Under the pieces are notes generated by a model, which saw only the letters and a program-made list of their open reading frames with translations, searched no databases and was not told the origin of the DNA. A program made the position numbers and the translations under genes. Of a stretch of 64,000 bases of DNA, positions 1 to 15,740 are shown piece by piece (the stretch's first letter is position 1; every line of letters begins with the position of its first letter). Source of the DNA: Haliotis asinina (Eukaryota > Mollusca > Gastropoda > Lepetellida > Haliotidae). The stretch spans positions 39,393,001 through 39,457,000 of the forward strand of contig NC_090291.1 in the NCBI RefSeq assembly GCF_037392515.1. The letters run 5' to 3'.

Positions 1-1100
1 AAAGAAGTAATCTACAGGACATTATGTCTCGAATGTCATACTCATACATTTATTATAAGTTTGTTTTTTTATCAGTATTCATAGCAATGTTTACATGTTA
101 GGGCACTCTATTGTAAGGAAACCCACCATGATCCTGCATGGAATTACGCTCCTATAAGTACCCTGACATCACTTATTTCTGGCAAACCACCTATAAAGTC
201 CTCTGCACTGAAATTATTCGTGCACAAGGGTCTGCAGAACTGAAGTACTCTGAAGTACTTGTTTGTTTCCGTAAGCGATATCTTCAGTACCCGTAATCTA
301 GGCTGGTCCGGACAAATTGGACACTATGTGCTACCATACACTGTGAGCGGACTGTCAGTTAATATCACACGTGCAGATTAAGACAGGACAGACAGACCAA
401 TACAGAGAGAGAGAAAGAGAGAGAGAGAGGGGGGAGGGAGAGAGAGAGGAGATAGAGAGCTAGAGAGAGAGAGAGAGAGGGAGAGAGACGCACACACAGT
501 CACAGACATTACACAGACCCATAATCAATTCCAATATTAAGTTTTCCCTTTACAATTATGCACACACACATTTCCAAATAAACATACATTCTGCAAAATA
601 AATATACATTAGGTCGATTTAACAATACCAATAAACTTTCAAATTCAAATTAAATTGTGTCTCTAATACATTTTCGATGATTGTTCTGGTATTAGAAATC
701 CAAATGTTTTTCAAATTGCAACATCTAGGTTTGACAGCAAGCATTTACCCAATGTCGCACTGAATGACTAAAAATATTATTTTGGTTAAAAATAAGACAT
801 AGTAATATAAAAAGCAGAATGTGAGATCAATTCTGGAAGTGTTTTAGTGTTTCTGAAAACAGGATTCACATGGTTTGTGGAAACGGAAATATGGTTACGG
901 TTCCAACACAATAATAAAAAAAATAACCCACTCACTCGTGTTTGCTTACCTGTTCTGAGGCCACAAGCGACAGATGCTGGCGGGGTAAAGGTGTGCATTG
1001 TGCAGTAAGCTTGAATAATTTAATCAAGGGCCTTGCACTGAGCCATCCACATGTCTAAGGAATCTCTCCACCGAACAAGCAAATCGGCACCTGGTGTATG
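1..1100. other. Non-coding stretch, AT-rich, with GA microsatellite
   Basis: No coding content was recognised. A GA/AG-rich low-complexity tract lies at about 402-500. The remainder shows nothing beyond ordinary AT-rich sequence. Confidence 0.5.
402..500. repeat. GA-rich microsatellite
   Basis: Nearly uninterrupted purine tract of GAGA and GGGA units, ending in a short CACACA run. Confidence 0.9.
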
Positions 1101-1154
1101 GTTGCTATGGCAACAGATGCAAGCTACCATGGTATGTACGTCACCTTGACGTCA
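1101..1154. promoter_or_regulatory. X-box (RFX-type) palindrome with a CRE
   Basis: GTTGCTATGGCAAC at 1101-1114 fits the RFX X-box consensus of two half sites. TGACGTCA at 1147-1154 is a perfect CRE, with a TACGTCAC half site at 1137-1144. X-boxes commonly mark ciliary gene promoters in animals. The target here is unknown. Confidence 0.5.
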
Positions 1155-1679
1155 ATGTATAATCGACATGATTATTCAGTGAAATTTGCACGTGCTGGAA
1201 GACGACGAGCTCAGTGTCGGTGGTCTGTCGTATCGATAGGGTCTGCAATTAGCTTGGTGCCCAATCGCCCCTGAAACCAATTAGCGTTCGATTAACACGT
1301 GCCCGGTGTCTTTGGAAATGATGGTGAGTATCGACGGTGAGACGGTCCTGCAGCAGATTACAAAACAAACTGTATTGATGGCGAACCCATTATAAACACG
1401 CTGACGTATGGAACTTGCTTTAGTGGTCCCTTGCTGGTGTTTTGTCGCGAGAGCTGGCTGATACTGGTTTGCACTCACACCTATAAGCATGTTGTGTGTT
1501 GATTTACGTACTCACGGGGTTGGATTTGTGCATAAAACGTAGCTTACCTCTGTCGACGGTTATTGGGAAAGTTGTCACTACCAATGCCAGTGTGTGAAGC
1601 ATGTGCACAGTAGTGTACAGCGTCTGCCCAGGAAATGGAAGAAGTAAAGGTGGTATTTTCCTTGGCGTATGTATTTCTC

Positions 1680-1838
1680 TATATAAGCTGTAACAGCGTG
1701 TATGTTGCTACCTGAAGGTATTGTTTGTAGCTCGTTACGCCGGCGTGAAATCGTGTCAGGAGTGATGCAGAGTATCTACCCATGGGAGTCTTTTGGAAAC
1801 ATGAATGGATTTTTGTGGAAATACTGCTGTCATGTTTC
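1680..1838 (+). promoter_or_regulatory. TATA box followed by a possible first coding exon
   Basis: TATATAAG (1680-1687) is followed about 95 nt later by ATG in good context (ACCCATGG, 1782). A 19-codon frame (MGVFWKHEWIFVEILLSCF) then runs straight into GTAAGT at 1839. The peptide is hydrophobic at its end, as a leader might be. No partner exon downstream was found, so this may be chance. Confidence 0.25.
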
Positions 1839-1960
1839 GTAAGTCACTCACTCACCCATCGCACCACACACCTGACAACTCACTACCTTACTCAAGATAC
1901 GTTTCACTGTATCCTGCACTTCCTCACTCCATGTATGGACAGTTTTGTCTGTGCTTCTGG

Positions 1961-2150
1961 TTAAACAGGTGAGATGAATGGGACACTGTGGGGTTGAACA
2001 TGTGAGATGAATCAGGCACTGTGGGGTTGAACAGGTGAGATGAGTCTGATGACACTGTGGGGGTTGAACAGGTGAGAAGAATCTGATGACACTGTGGGAG
2101 TTGAACAGGTCAGGTGTATCTGACACAGGGGGTTGAAGAGGTGAGATGTA
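1961..2150. repeat. Minisatellite of about 37 bp, five degenerate units
   Basis: Units of the type TTGAACAGGTGAGATGAATC followed by a GACACTGTGGGG end are repeated about five times. Each carries CAGGTGAGA or a near match, which looks like a splice donor. Confidence 0.85.
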
Positions 2151-2242
2151 TTTCATAATATATGTACTGTGGGGGGAGGCGGGGGCGGGAGGGGTTGGGT
2201 GGAGTGTGTGTAAACAGTTGAGTTGTAATTCACACCATGTAC

Positions 2243-3520
2243 TGTGGGGGTATGTGTACATATGGTCTGTACATTTACATATGGTCTGTATATGTCCTGA
2301 AGGCGTGTAAATGTACAGATGGTCCATATATATACTGAAGGCGTGAATATGTACAGATGGTCCGTCTATGTACTGAAGGCGTGTATATGTACAGATGGTG
2401 GGTATATGTACTAAAGGCGTGTATATGTACAGATGGTGTGTATATGTTGTAAAGGCTTGTATATGTACAGATGGTCCGTATATGTACTGAAGGCGTGTAT
2501 ATGTACAGATGGTCCGTCTATGTACTGAAGGCGTGTATATGTACAGATGGTCCGTCTATGTACTGAAAGCATGTATATGTACAGATGGTCTGTATATGTA
2601 CTGAAGGCGTGCATATGTACAGATGGTCCGTATATGTACTGAAGGCGTGTATATGTACAGATGGTGGGTATATGTACTGAAGGCGTGTATATGTACAGAT
2701 GGTGTGTATATGTTGTAAAGGCTTGTATATGTACAGGTGGTCCGTATATGTACTGAAGGCGTGTATATGTACAGATGGTCCGTCTATGTACTGAAGGCGT
2801 GTATATGTACTGAAGGCGTGTATATGTACAGATGGTCTGTATATGTACTGAAAGCATGTATATGTACAGATGGTCCGTATATGTACTGAAGGCGTGTATA
2901 TGTATAGATGGTCCGTATATGTACTAAAGGCGTGTATATGTACAGATGGTCCGTATATGTACTGAAGGCGTGTATATGTACAGATGGTCCGTATATGAAC
3001 TGAAGGCGTGTATATGTACAGATGGTCCGTATATGTACTGAAGGCGTGTGTATGTACAGATGGTCCGTATATGTACTGAAGGCGTGTATATGTACAGATG
3101 GTCCGTATATGTACTGAAGGCGTGTATATGTACAGATGGTCCGTATATGTACTGAAGGCGTGTATATGTACAGGTGGTCTGTATATGTACTGAAGGCGTG
3201 TATATGTACAGATGGTCCGTATATGTACTAAAGGCGTGTATATGTACAGATGGTCCGTATATGTACTGAAGGCGTGTATATGTACAGGTGGTCCGTATAT
3301 GTACTGAAGGCGTGTATATGTACAGATGGTCCGTATATGTACTAAAGGCGTGTATATGTATAGATGGTCCGTATGTGTACTAAAGGCGTGTATATGTATA
3401 GATGGTCCGTATATGTACTGAAGGCGTGTGTATGTACAGATGGTCCGTATATGTACTAAAGGCGTGTATATGTACAGATGGTCCGTATATGTACTAAAGG
3501 TGTGTATATGTACAGATGGT
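2243..3520. repeat. 38-bp minisatellite, about 33 units
   Basis: The unit contains GTATATGTACAGATGGTCCG then TATATGTACTGAAGGCGT, with few substitutions. It is more degenerate at the left edge, and most homogeneous from about 2860 to 3500. The apparent minus-strand reading frames inside are products of the repeat. Confidence 0.95.
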
Positions 3521-3766
3521 GAGGATGTCTAGCTTCAACTGCCTTGTATATGATCCAGTTATTTTGGAAAAATAAATCCGGGATAGGATGTTTGTGTGAA
3601 GCTACTTGATTGATCGGGAGGTCAGACTCGAGAGGTCATCCTCTGGGTCAAGTCTGAACTTGTCCCACAAGATCAGTTATCAGGTTATGTGATCGCAGCT
3701 TGAGTGTATTCAGGCTTGTGTCATAATGGTAAAAAGACAAAGTCGTTTCATTAACAGAATCTAGAA

Positions 3767-3772
3767 TTTATT
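3767..3772 (-). terminator. Candidate poly(A) signal of the esterase gene
   Basis: The nearest exact AATAAA downstream of the esterase stop on the minus strand lies here, implying a 3' UTR of about 630 nt that would include the two foldback repeats at 4061-4400. No closer AATAAA was seen; variant signals cannot be excluded. Confidence 0.3.
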
Positions 3773-4060
3773 ACTGGAATCATTCATAAAATAGGCCTTT
3801 CTTCCTCACATTAATAATTTATATAAATCGTGGTAGACTTATAAATCAGAAAAGTCAGAACTGTGTGATATAACAGAAAGAACCTGGAAAATCAGTATAA
3901 GAATACAAACTTGATAATTGAAAATGTGTTAAAATATTTAACTTTACGCTTTATCGTTACCAAGAATAGAAATTTTCGGCTAGGTCACATAAGCATAAAA
4001 AGGGATAAAAATCTAATGATTAACTTATGATAATCTCTGTTAAACTTATGTTATTTTATG

Positions 4061-4203
4061 TCTGGTCATGTGTTTAAGGAAAGACCAAGGTTCATTTGCA
4101 CAAAGCGACCTTAGCCCAAAGGTTACCCTACCGTGTTCATAGAACACGCTTAAGGTGATCGTAGTGCTGCCGTCGCTTTGGCAAGCCCGCTACTCATAAC
4201 TGG
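4061..4203. repeat. Foldback repeat, copy 1
   Basis: The core palindrome CGTGTTC-ATA-GAACACG is at 4132-4148. It is flanked by GCACAAAGCGACCTTAGC on the left and GTCGCTTTGGCAAGC on the right, which are partly complementary. Copy 2 follows directly. Confidence 0.6.
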
Positions 4204-4260
4204 TCACACCTAGATAATTCACCTAGCATTGTTACTGAATTGAATTGAATTTCATTCTGT

Positions 4261-4400
4261 ATCTGTTTGTATGTTTAAAGAAAGGTCTGGGCTCATTTGC
4301 ACAAACTGACTTCAGCGATTAGACTACCATATCGTGTCCATTCAACACGGTTATACGACAGTCACGGCGCTGAAGTCGCTTTTGTTAGCCCTGTATCCAG
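4261..4400. repeat. Foldback repeat, copy 2
   Basis: Diverged direct copy of the element at 4061, sharing TTTGCACAAA and AGTCGCTTT. Its central palindrome has decayed to CGTGT...ACACG (4333-4349). It ends next to the esterase stop codon. Confidence 0.6.
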
Positions 4401-4405
4401 CTACC

Positions 4406-9452
<5,047 letters not shown>

Positions 9453-9496
9453 TGCAGCGATGGTATAAACTGTCTAGTGACATTGGGGACGTTTCC

Positions 9497-9513
9497 TATA
9501 TAGCCATTTGCAT
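9497..9513 (-). promoter_or_regulatory. TATA box and octamer-like motif of the esterase gene
   Basis: On the minus strand, TATATA (9502-9497) lies about 45 nt upstream of the esterase ATG. It is directly preceded by ATGCAAAT (9513-9506), a perfect POU/octamer motif. This would place transcription start near 9470 and leave a very short 5' UTR, so the first coding exon is probably also the first exon. Confidence 0.55.
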
Positions 9514-10085
9514 TTAATTAACTCGTTCTAAGGGTGGAATTTCGATATTAGCGTCACGATAAGAGTTTAGAATACTGAAATTACGCGACACTTGTCACTT
9601 TGTAATATTAATTCATATGTATTTGATCTAAAATGATATCGTGGTAATTAGAGGTATCAAACAACGTTGACATTGTTCAGTCCCTGTGGTATACGAGAAG
9701 GTGAAGTCAGGCGTACTAACAACGTGATGTGAGCTTGATGAACTGATGGCCCAGTAATGACCTATTAAGACGAACATTATAGTGACAATTAGTAGGCCAC
9801 ATGCAAATAGTTATTGATCTTATTGGTCAATTAATAATATTATTCTTATAGTCATTATTATTATGACGATTATTATTACAGTTCCTTGAATCTAATTTGA
9901 TTTCGTATCACTCCAACTAAATTCACAACTGTACAGACGGAAAACAGTGGTAGCAGTGGGTTATGTACAACGCAGGAAGAGCGATGTTTGAATGAGAACG
10001 CGTAGCACTAAAATGTGTTACCTTGGAACAACGCTGAAAGTAAGAAACCGTAACTATAATTTTCATGCGAGAATAGAAAATATTC

Positions 10086-10148
10086 GTGGGTGGGGAGGTG
10101 GGGGTGGTTTGGGGTGGTGGGTGGGGTTGGAGGGTGCGTGTGGGAGGG
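10086..10148 (+). repeat. G-rich tract with quadruplex potential
   Basis: Many runs of three or more G on the plus strand, spaced by one to four bases (GGTGGGGGTGG, GGGTGGGGTTGG). Confidence 0.7.
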
Positions 10149-10216
10149 TTAAACTGAAATCCTAAATACCCCATTTTCACATATGGAAATAAAATCACAC
10201 GAGACACGCGTCATGT

Positions 10217-10292
10217 GCACCACGCAGAGCTAAACGGCATCGAACCACCTAACCACTTCTAGCAGAAGCTTTACCCACTAGACCACACAGAC
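10217..10292 (-). repeat. tRNA-like fragment
   Basis: On the minus strand, GTGGTCTAGTGGGTAAAG looks like an A-box region and GTGGTTCGATGCC like a B box. It resembles the units of the array at 57279-57865. Confidence 0.45.
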
Positions 10293-11639
10293 GGTAATAG
10301 CAACGTGAGACAGAAGAATTGAAGTAGACATGGCAACCAATTCGGGAATAGAACTGGTCTCTGTTAAACTACCATATTTCCTATGATAAACGCCAGGCAT
10401 CAAATAAGCGCCTCACTAATAAAGTAGCTCACTAAAAATTACGGCAATGACACCAATTGAGCGCAAAAGCGGTTGAAAAATCCGGTTGAAAAAATAAGCG
10501 CTTATTAGAAGAAATTACTGCACAAGTCACTATCGACATATCCGACATGGTCCTAATCTTACATCAATACGTCTGAAAGGGCCATTATCGGCATGGCAAC
10601 TACAGTTGTGTAACCCAGGTTTCTGTGTGCCCAAATCAGAATGCACCTATGTTGTAACATCACACGTACCCTAAGACACACTATTCTGCACACTGCCGTT
10701 TTCCAGATCGGAACTGTCAAACGGCCGTATCCGATGCATTTGGTTTCATTATATAAGAAACGGGCAAACACAGTTACACATGTATTCAACGAAGCTCAGT
10801 GCTAGACGCAATAAGAAGTATAGGGGCAACTACACACGGATTCGGTTTTTGATTGCGGAACATGAAGTGGTACATGAACCTCGTTTACGGTACTGGGTAC
10901 GTTTCTGTATTTTGCTTGTGTTCAGGGTACATTACTGCACACAGTAAAGCACCAAGCCCCTGTTCCTCCAAACAAACTGAAGTCTGAATTTTTATTTGTT
11001 ACAGTTTTTACTCAGATATGAAAAAAGCATGAAAATGCATTTCCCAGAATTAACCGAAATCGATATTGCAGTCAAACCTAGTAGACAATTTTAGTATGTT
11101 GGATATATAACTCAAATTCAGATGTTTCAAATTTTCGAACTCATTTTGAAAATTGTGATAAATTTAAGTTTGTTTCGAAACATCAGACCCTGGAGTACAT
11201 ATATATCTGCAGTACTTGGGCCGATAATGACCCCTTCTGCATCAGTTACGAGCACCCCAGCGTTAAATGATTTCAAATCGAAGCCATATAATAAAAGTAC
11301 ATTTGTGTCACAGTCGGTGTTCTGTAATGGACATAAGCCCGAGTAATCAGCCACATCAAATATATTTAGGGAGATACAAATCTTCAACTGGTGATGAACT
11401 GACCTTTTGTGGCTTTGATGTTATGTGGAACGCGTTGAAATTATTAGGGTTATCTCAGTCATAAAACTGCCCTCAACGCCAGATGGGTTTCCCCGACTCT
11501 CATTGACAGGCAGTGTTAATGGCACATGAAATGATACCGAAGTGTATTAATAAAAGTGTTACATAGATGGATATGAGTGTGAATAAATGAACAAGTTCTC
11601 GCGTGCGAACTCCAAATGTCATGTTGTCCAAGGTTTGCC

Positions 11640-11835
11640 TGTCGTACAGACTCTGAAGCAGATATATCCAAGAAAGCCCATGCAAGTCTAGAAAATGTGG
11701 CAAGTCTAGATCCCCTTAGCTTCTAAGAAATGAAGAAAGTACCGAGGCTCCATTTCATTTTATTATTTTTTTTGTTATGAACTTTTTTCAGTAAAATATG
11801 TTCATTTCAGGTCAGGGACTAATTGTTAGTCCAGT
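11640..11835 (+). repeat. Dispersed repeat family D
   Basis: Shares GGCAAGTCTAGAT near the start and ATATGTTCATTTCAG..CTAATTGTTAGTC at the end with copies at 18640 and 36190. Class unknown. Confidence 0.5.
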
Positions 11836-11879
11836 CCAGGGTATACGTCCAGGTTTACCGTCGTTGTCATAGGCGGATC

Positions 11880-11883
<4 letters not shown>

Positions 11884-11940
<57 letters not shown>

Positions 11941-11970
11941 CGCGTGTATATATATATATTTGTGTGTGGG
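11884..11970. repeat. Compound (TG)n(CG)n(TA)n microsatellite
   Basis: About 25 TG steps, then CGCGCGCGCGCG, then TATATATATATA and a G run. All three blocks are alternating purine-pyrimidine. Confidence 0.95.
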
Positions 11971-12889
11971 GGGGGTGGTGGTGGTGCAGGTGGTGCACCC
12001 ACCACCCTCTACCGCTCCTTTGTCCTGAAAGTGTATCAAATGATCATTGAAAACGGGTGGAAATGAAGTGTACACTCCCTCTCTCTCAAGTGTGCGCTCC
12101 CCACCTTTCTCAAGCAGCAGTAACCGGCTCTGGTTGTCCAATGTGAACGCACGTAACATCGCTGATGTCATAAGTTGACCAATGGTCAGGCGCCTACTGA
12201 AACTGACTCAGGGGAAAAGATGACGGCTTGTTGATAAATATCAATACGATTCACAACTTGCACATGCGCTTGTATTTACGTCAACGTTGTTGTTATTTTT
12301 TACCATCAAATAGGCGCATCGAGAAGGAATGTGCATCCCCTCCCCCTTTGTCGTGAAAGTCTATTATACGACAGGTAAAAACGTGTGAAAATGTGCACTC
12401 TTCATTTTCTAGAGTCTCCACACACACGCGCACGCGCACCTCCTAAAAACGTTGTAAATCTGCACAATCTACATAAATTATAACTTTTTTTCCCAATGAC
12501 TTCTCAAAAGATCGTATAAGTTGTAAATGTGTCTTTAACATACTGTGACCTATAAGAGGGCTTGAATCGATTCCCTATTCCCGTCATGTGTGGACCAACG
12601 TCATGCATTGTGTCAAGATCGTTTTGCTGGGTGTGTGTGATCTCAAAATACTACTATTATTGTTTTTATTTAAAATCTTTAATCCTCGCAAGGACACGTG
12701 CACTTACCAGTAAGCCCACAAGCGCTCGTGTCTCTGGGTCGGTGTCTGTTTCTGTCTTAGCGCTCGTGTTCCGGATCGGTCTCCGAATAAACTAAACAGT
12801 TTCATCTGTTGGACAAAAGTAACTGAAATCCTTTTGATAACCACAAATAGCTTATTATGGATGGTGTAGATCTGTATATGTTCTGATAC

Positions 12890-12985
12890 GCATTACTGAG
12901 CAAATTTCCAACTCTATGGAGGAGGTCTGTAAATAATGGCGTCAATCCAGTGATCAATAGCATGAGCATCGATCTGGGACACGAA
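12890..12985 (-). mobile_element. SINE family A fragment
   Basis: Keeps GGTCTGTAAATAAT and AATCCAGTGATCAATAGCAT on the plus strand. Both ends are lost. Confidence 0.6.
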
Positions 12986-13487
12986 GACACGAAGTCTTTT
13001 TTTCCCATCTGATGTAGGTCCGCTGTAAAGTAGATACCTATTATTTCAATTTACAACCAAGAGTTTCATCTTTTGTCATATCAACATCAAACCAGTCTGG
13101 CTTCAGACCTATCGGAATCGTCGTCTTAAACACAGCCCCTCACCCTCACCCCTACCCCCAACGCGATCGCACCGACATCAAAAGGAAGGGTTATCGGCAG
13201 ACATGTGTTACATGTACCGATATCGATGGGTTCTGCTTGAGTTCTAGATATAACTTGAATGTGTCTCTGGAGATAAATAATACCTCTTTTGAACCAATCA
13301 GAATCGAGCTTACTTCAGTGTCCGAAGTTGGATGAACTGAACACGTACCCCTTTGTCAACCAATGACACACGTGTCAAGCTCGTTACAGCAATACGTATG
13401 GATATTGTGGTCCTACTTCTGACAGCCATTTGCCAAATATCCACCATTTAAAAAGTAGGGGATATTACACTTTGCGAGCAACGCAGC

Positions 13488-13560
13488 TGATACTTAGATC
13501 AACGCAGTTGATACTTAGATCATCGCAGCTGATACTTAGATCAACGTAGTTAATATTCTC
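13488..13560. repeat. 21-bp minisatellite, left block
   Basis: About 3.5 units of CAACGCAGCTGATACTTAGA(T). The right block at 13728 continues the series after a 170-bp interruption. Confidence 0.85.
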
Positions 13561-13727
13561 ACGGAAACTAAGAGAGCACGTGGGAGTGCAAGTGTTCATT
13601 TTTTATTTCCATTTTTTATTTCACCCACACTGAAATAATAGCTTGTGAAGAAACCTGGAAAAGAATAAAGGAATGCTTGTGCTTTCATGTGTTCCCTTAT
13701 TCATCGTCTTGAATGAGCATACAAGGA

Positions 13728-13830
13728 TCAGCGTAGTTGATACTTAGATAAACGTAGCTGATACTTAGATAAACGTAGCTGATACTTAGATCAACACACC
13801 TGATACTTAGATCAACACACCTGATACTTT
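13728..13830. repeat. 21-bp minisatellite, right block
   Basis: About five units of AACGTAGCTGATACTTAGAT. The last two share a CAACACACC variant start. Confidence 0.85.
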
Positions 13831-13907
13831 CGCCTACCTATATGATATTATAGTGTTGGTAGAAAATGCATAAATATACTGTGAAATCATCGATTTTGGG
13901 AACCACT

Positions 13908-13913
13908 TTTATT
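13908..13913 (-). terminator. Candidate poly(A) signal of the BTB gene
   Basis: This is the first exact AATAAA on the minus strand after the BTB stop codon, giving a 3' UTR of roughly 330 nt. Further copies lie at 13615-13620 and 13602-13607. Confidence 0.4.
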
Positions 13914-14225
13914 TCTTTTATATATGATATTTTGAAAATTAGAGTAGGAGAGAAATGATATCGACATGCATGATTATGCTAGCGAAAAAAAGATGAAAGC
14001 ATGATGATGTGTTCTTTTTGGCTGTAACACTCTTCCATACTATTTCACTGTCTGCTAACCTCATATGATATTCTCAAATGAACAATCGCGACACGACACG
14101 TGTCTGTATGCGATACAGCACTGAATTCAGGGAGTGACTTGATTCGTGCGAGACGTGCTCATGAGCGACATGAATATTGCCGCAAGCATTCGTAAAATGA
14201 CTGGGCTGTCGTGTGAAAACTTCCG

Positions 14226-15684
14226 TTAGAGACGTTCCTTCAGTTTCAGTGCTCCTTCTTTTGGACAACCGTCACTGAAAATAATCCCCGAGATGAATCG
14301 AACAGGAGAATCTCGCTTTCGGAAGGCAAAACTAAATTGTCCAGCCTCGACACTCACTCTCTGACCTTCGCCTGCGTAGAGTGGAAGGTCACCTGATTTC
14401 AAGGTCACTTGAATATGATATGTTTCTTGGCCATCAAGAAAAACGGGATTTCTCAAATTTGCGTTTGCTATACCACTTGAATCCGAAAGCGTACCAGCCA
14501 TGATATCAGTTTCTAAAGTGAGTTTTCTGTAGTTTCCATAGCAACTGACATTCTTGTATATCTTTAGGTGATATTTATGGCAATAGATATGTTGTCGACC
14601 AGACCCGAACATGTTAAATCCGTGAAACATAACTCTTCGACTACACTTCACATATACATCATCGGTTATCTCCCCTTTCGGTGATTCCCCTAACCTCTTC
14701 CGCCCATAACACAGCGGCACATCAAATGTCTCGAAGTGTGTCACGCGTTCCAGCTTTAAACGGTCATCCCTGATATATCTGGTTCGAAAAGGAGACACAT
14801 CTTCGACAGGGCAAAGAAAATAACTGAGAATTTTCACATGTTCCTCGTTGGTCAGGAATTTGCTTGCCACAACATTCCTGATATAGAAAATAGGATCCAT
14901 CTCCGGGAACAGGATGTTGAAGAAGACTGACCCGATGAGTCTTCTCTGATTCTGGGGGGTCACTTCCAGACTTTGACGGACACACTCAGCTTCTGACCAT
15001 CGCACAGCCGCGTTGAACATTGACTCGGGCTTGGTCACTCGGGAGAGGGCGTTGATCACAGTGTGGAAACAGGATTGGCATAGATCTTGAAGTCCTTGAG
15101 AGCTGAGAACTGCCTCTCCTTTGGTCGTCATCATCAGCAGAGTCGCTGCTCGGAGGTCCATCTCGTCGAAGCTGTGAGCTTGTTCCAGGACGTCACAAGC
15201 GGTGTCCGGACACAGAGAATCCTTCAGGAAGTCCAGGGATACACGCTCGAGGCTCTCCACAGCGTACTTCTTGGCCAGGTACAACATTGCTGTTACGTTG
15301 TCGGGGGTCATGTCAGGCTTCTCCCCATACAGGTATCTGTAACATCAGGAACGGTATATTGTAACTGACATTATTGGTCCTACTGCTGTCTCTGCTCCAT
15401 CCTCCAGCTGCAGCAGCAGCAGTAGCAGTACTACTTCTACTCCTTCTCCTACTACTATTACTACTACTACGACGACTACGACAACGACTACCAGCATCAC
15501 TACTACTACTACAACTACTCCCACTTCTACTACTATTACTACTACTACCACCACTACTACCGCCACTACACCACTACCATCACCACCACTACTACTACTA
15601 TTCTTACTACTCACTCGTCAGGAACGATATATTGGAACTGTTAATATTGATGATTCTGCTGCCTCTGTCTCCATCCTCCTGTCC

Positions 15685-15740
<56 letters not shown>

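Larger units (their letters stand above)
9514..13480. other. Intergenic region between esterase and BTB genes
   Basis: No coding content was recognised. It holds a G-rich tract (10086-10148), a tRNA-like fragment (10217-10292), a family D repeat, a compound TG/CG/TA microsatellite and a SINE fragment. The two genes on either side are both on the minus strand. Confidence 0.6.

Noticed and set aside
2411-2857. 148-codon minus-strand frame of Tyr/His/Thr-rich repeats
   Set aside because: Product of the 38-bp minisatellite; a 38-bp unit is not a multiple of three, and no flanking coding sequence was found.
2243-3520. CRISPR-like array
   Set aside because: Regular spacing, but the units are direct repeats throughout without unique spacers, and the DNA is animal.
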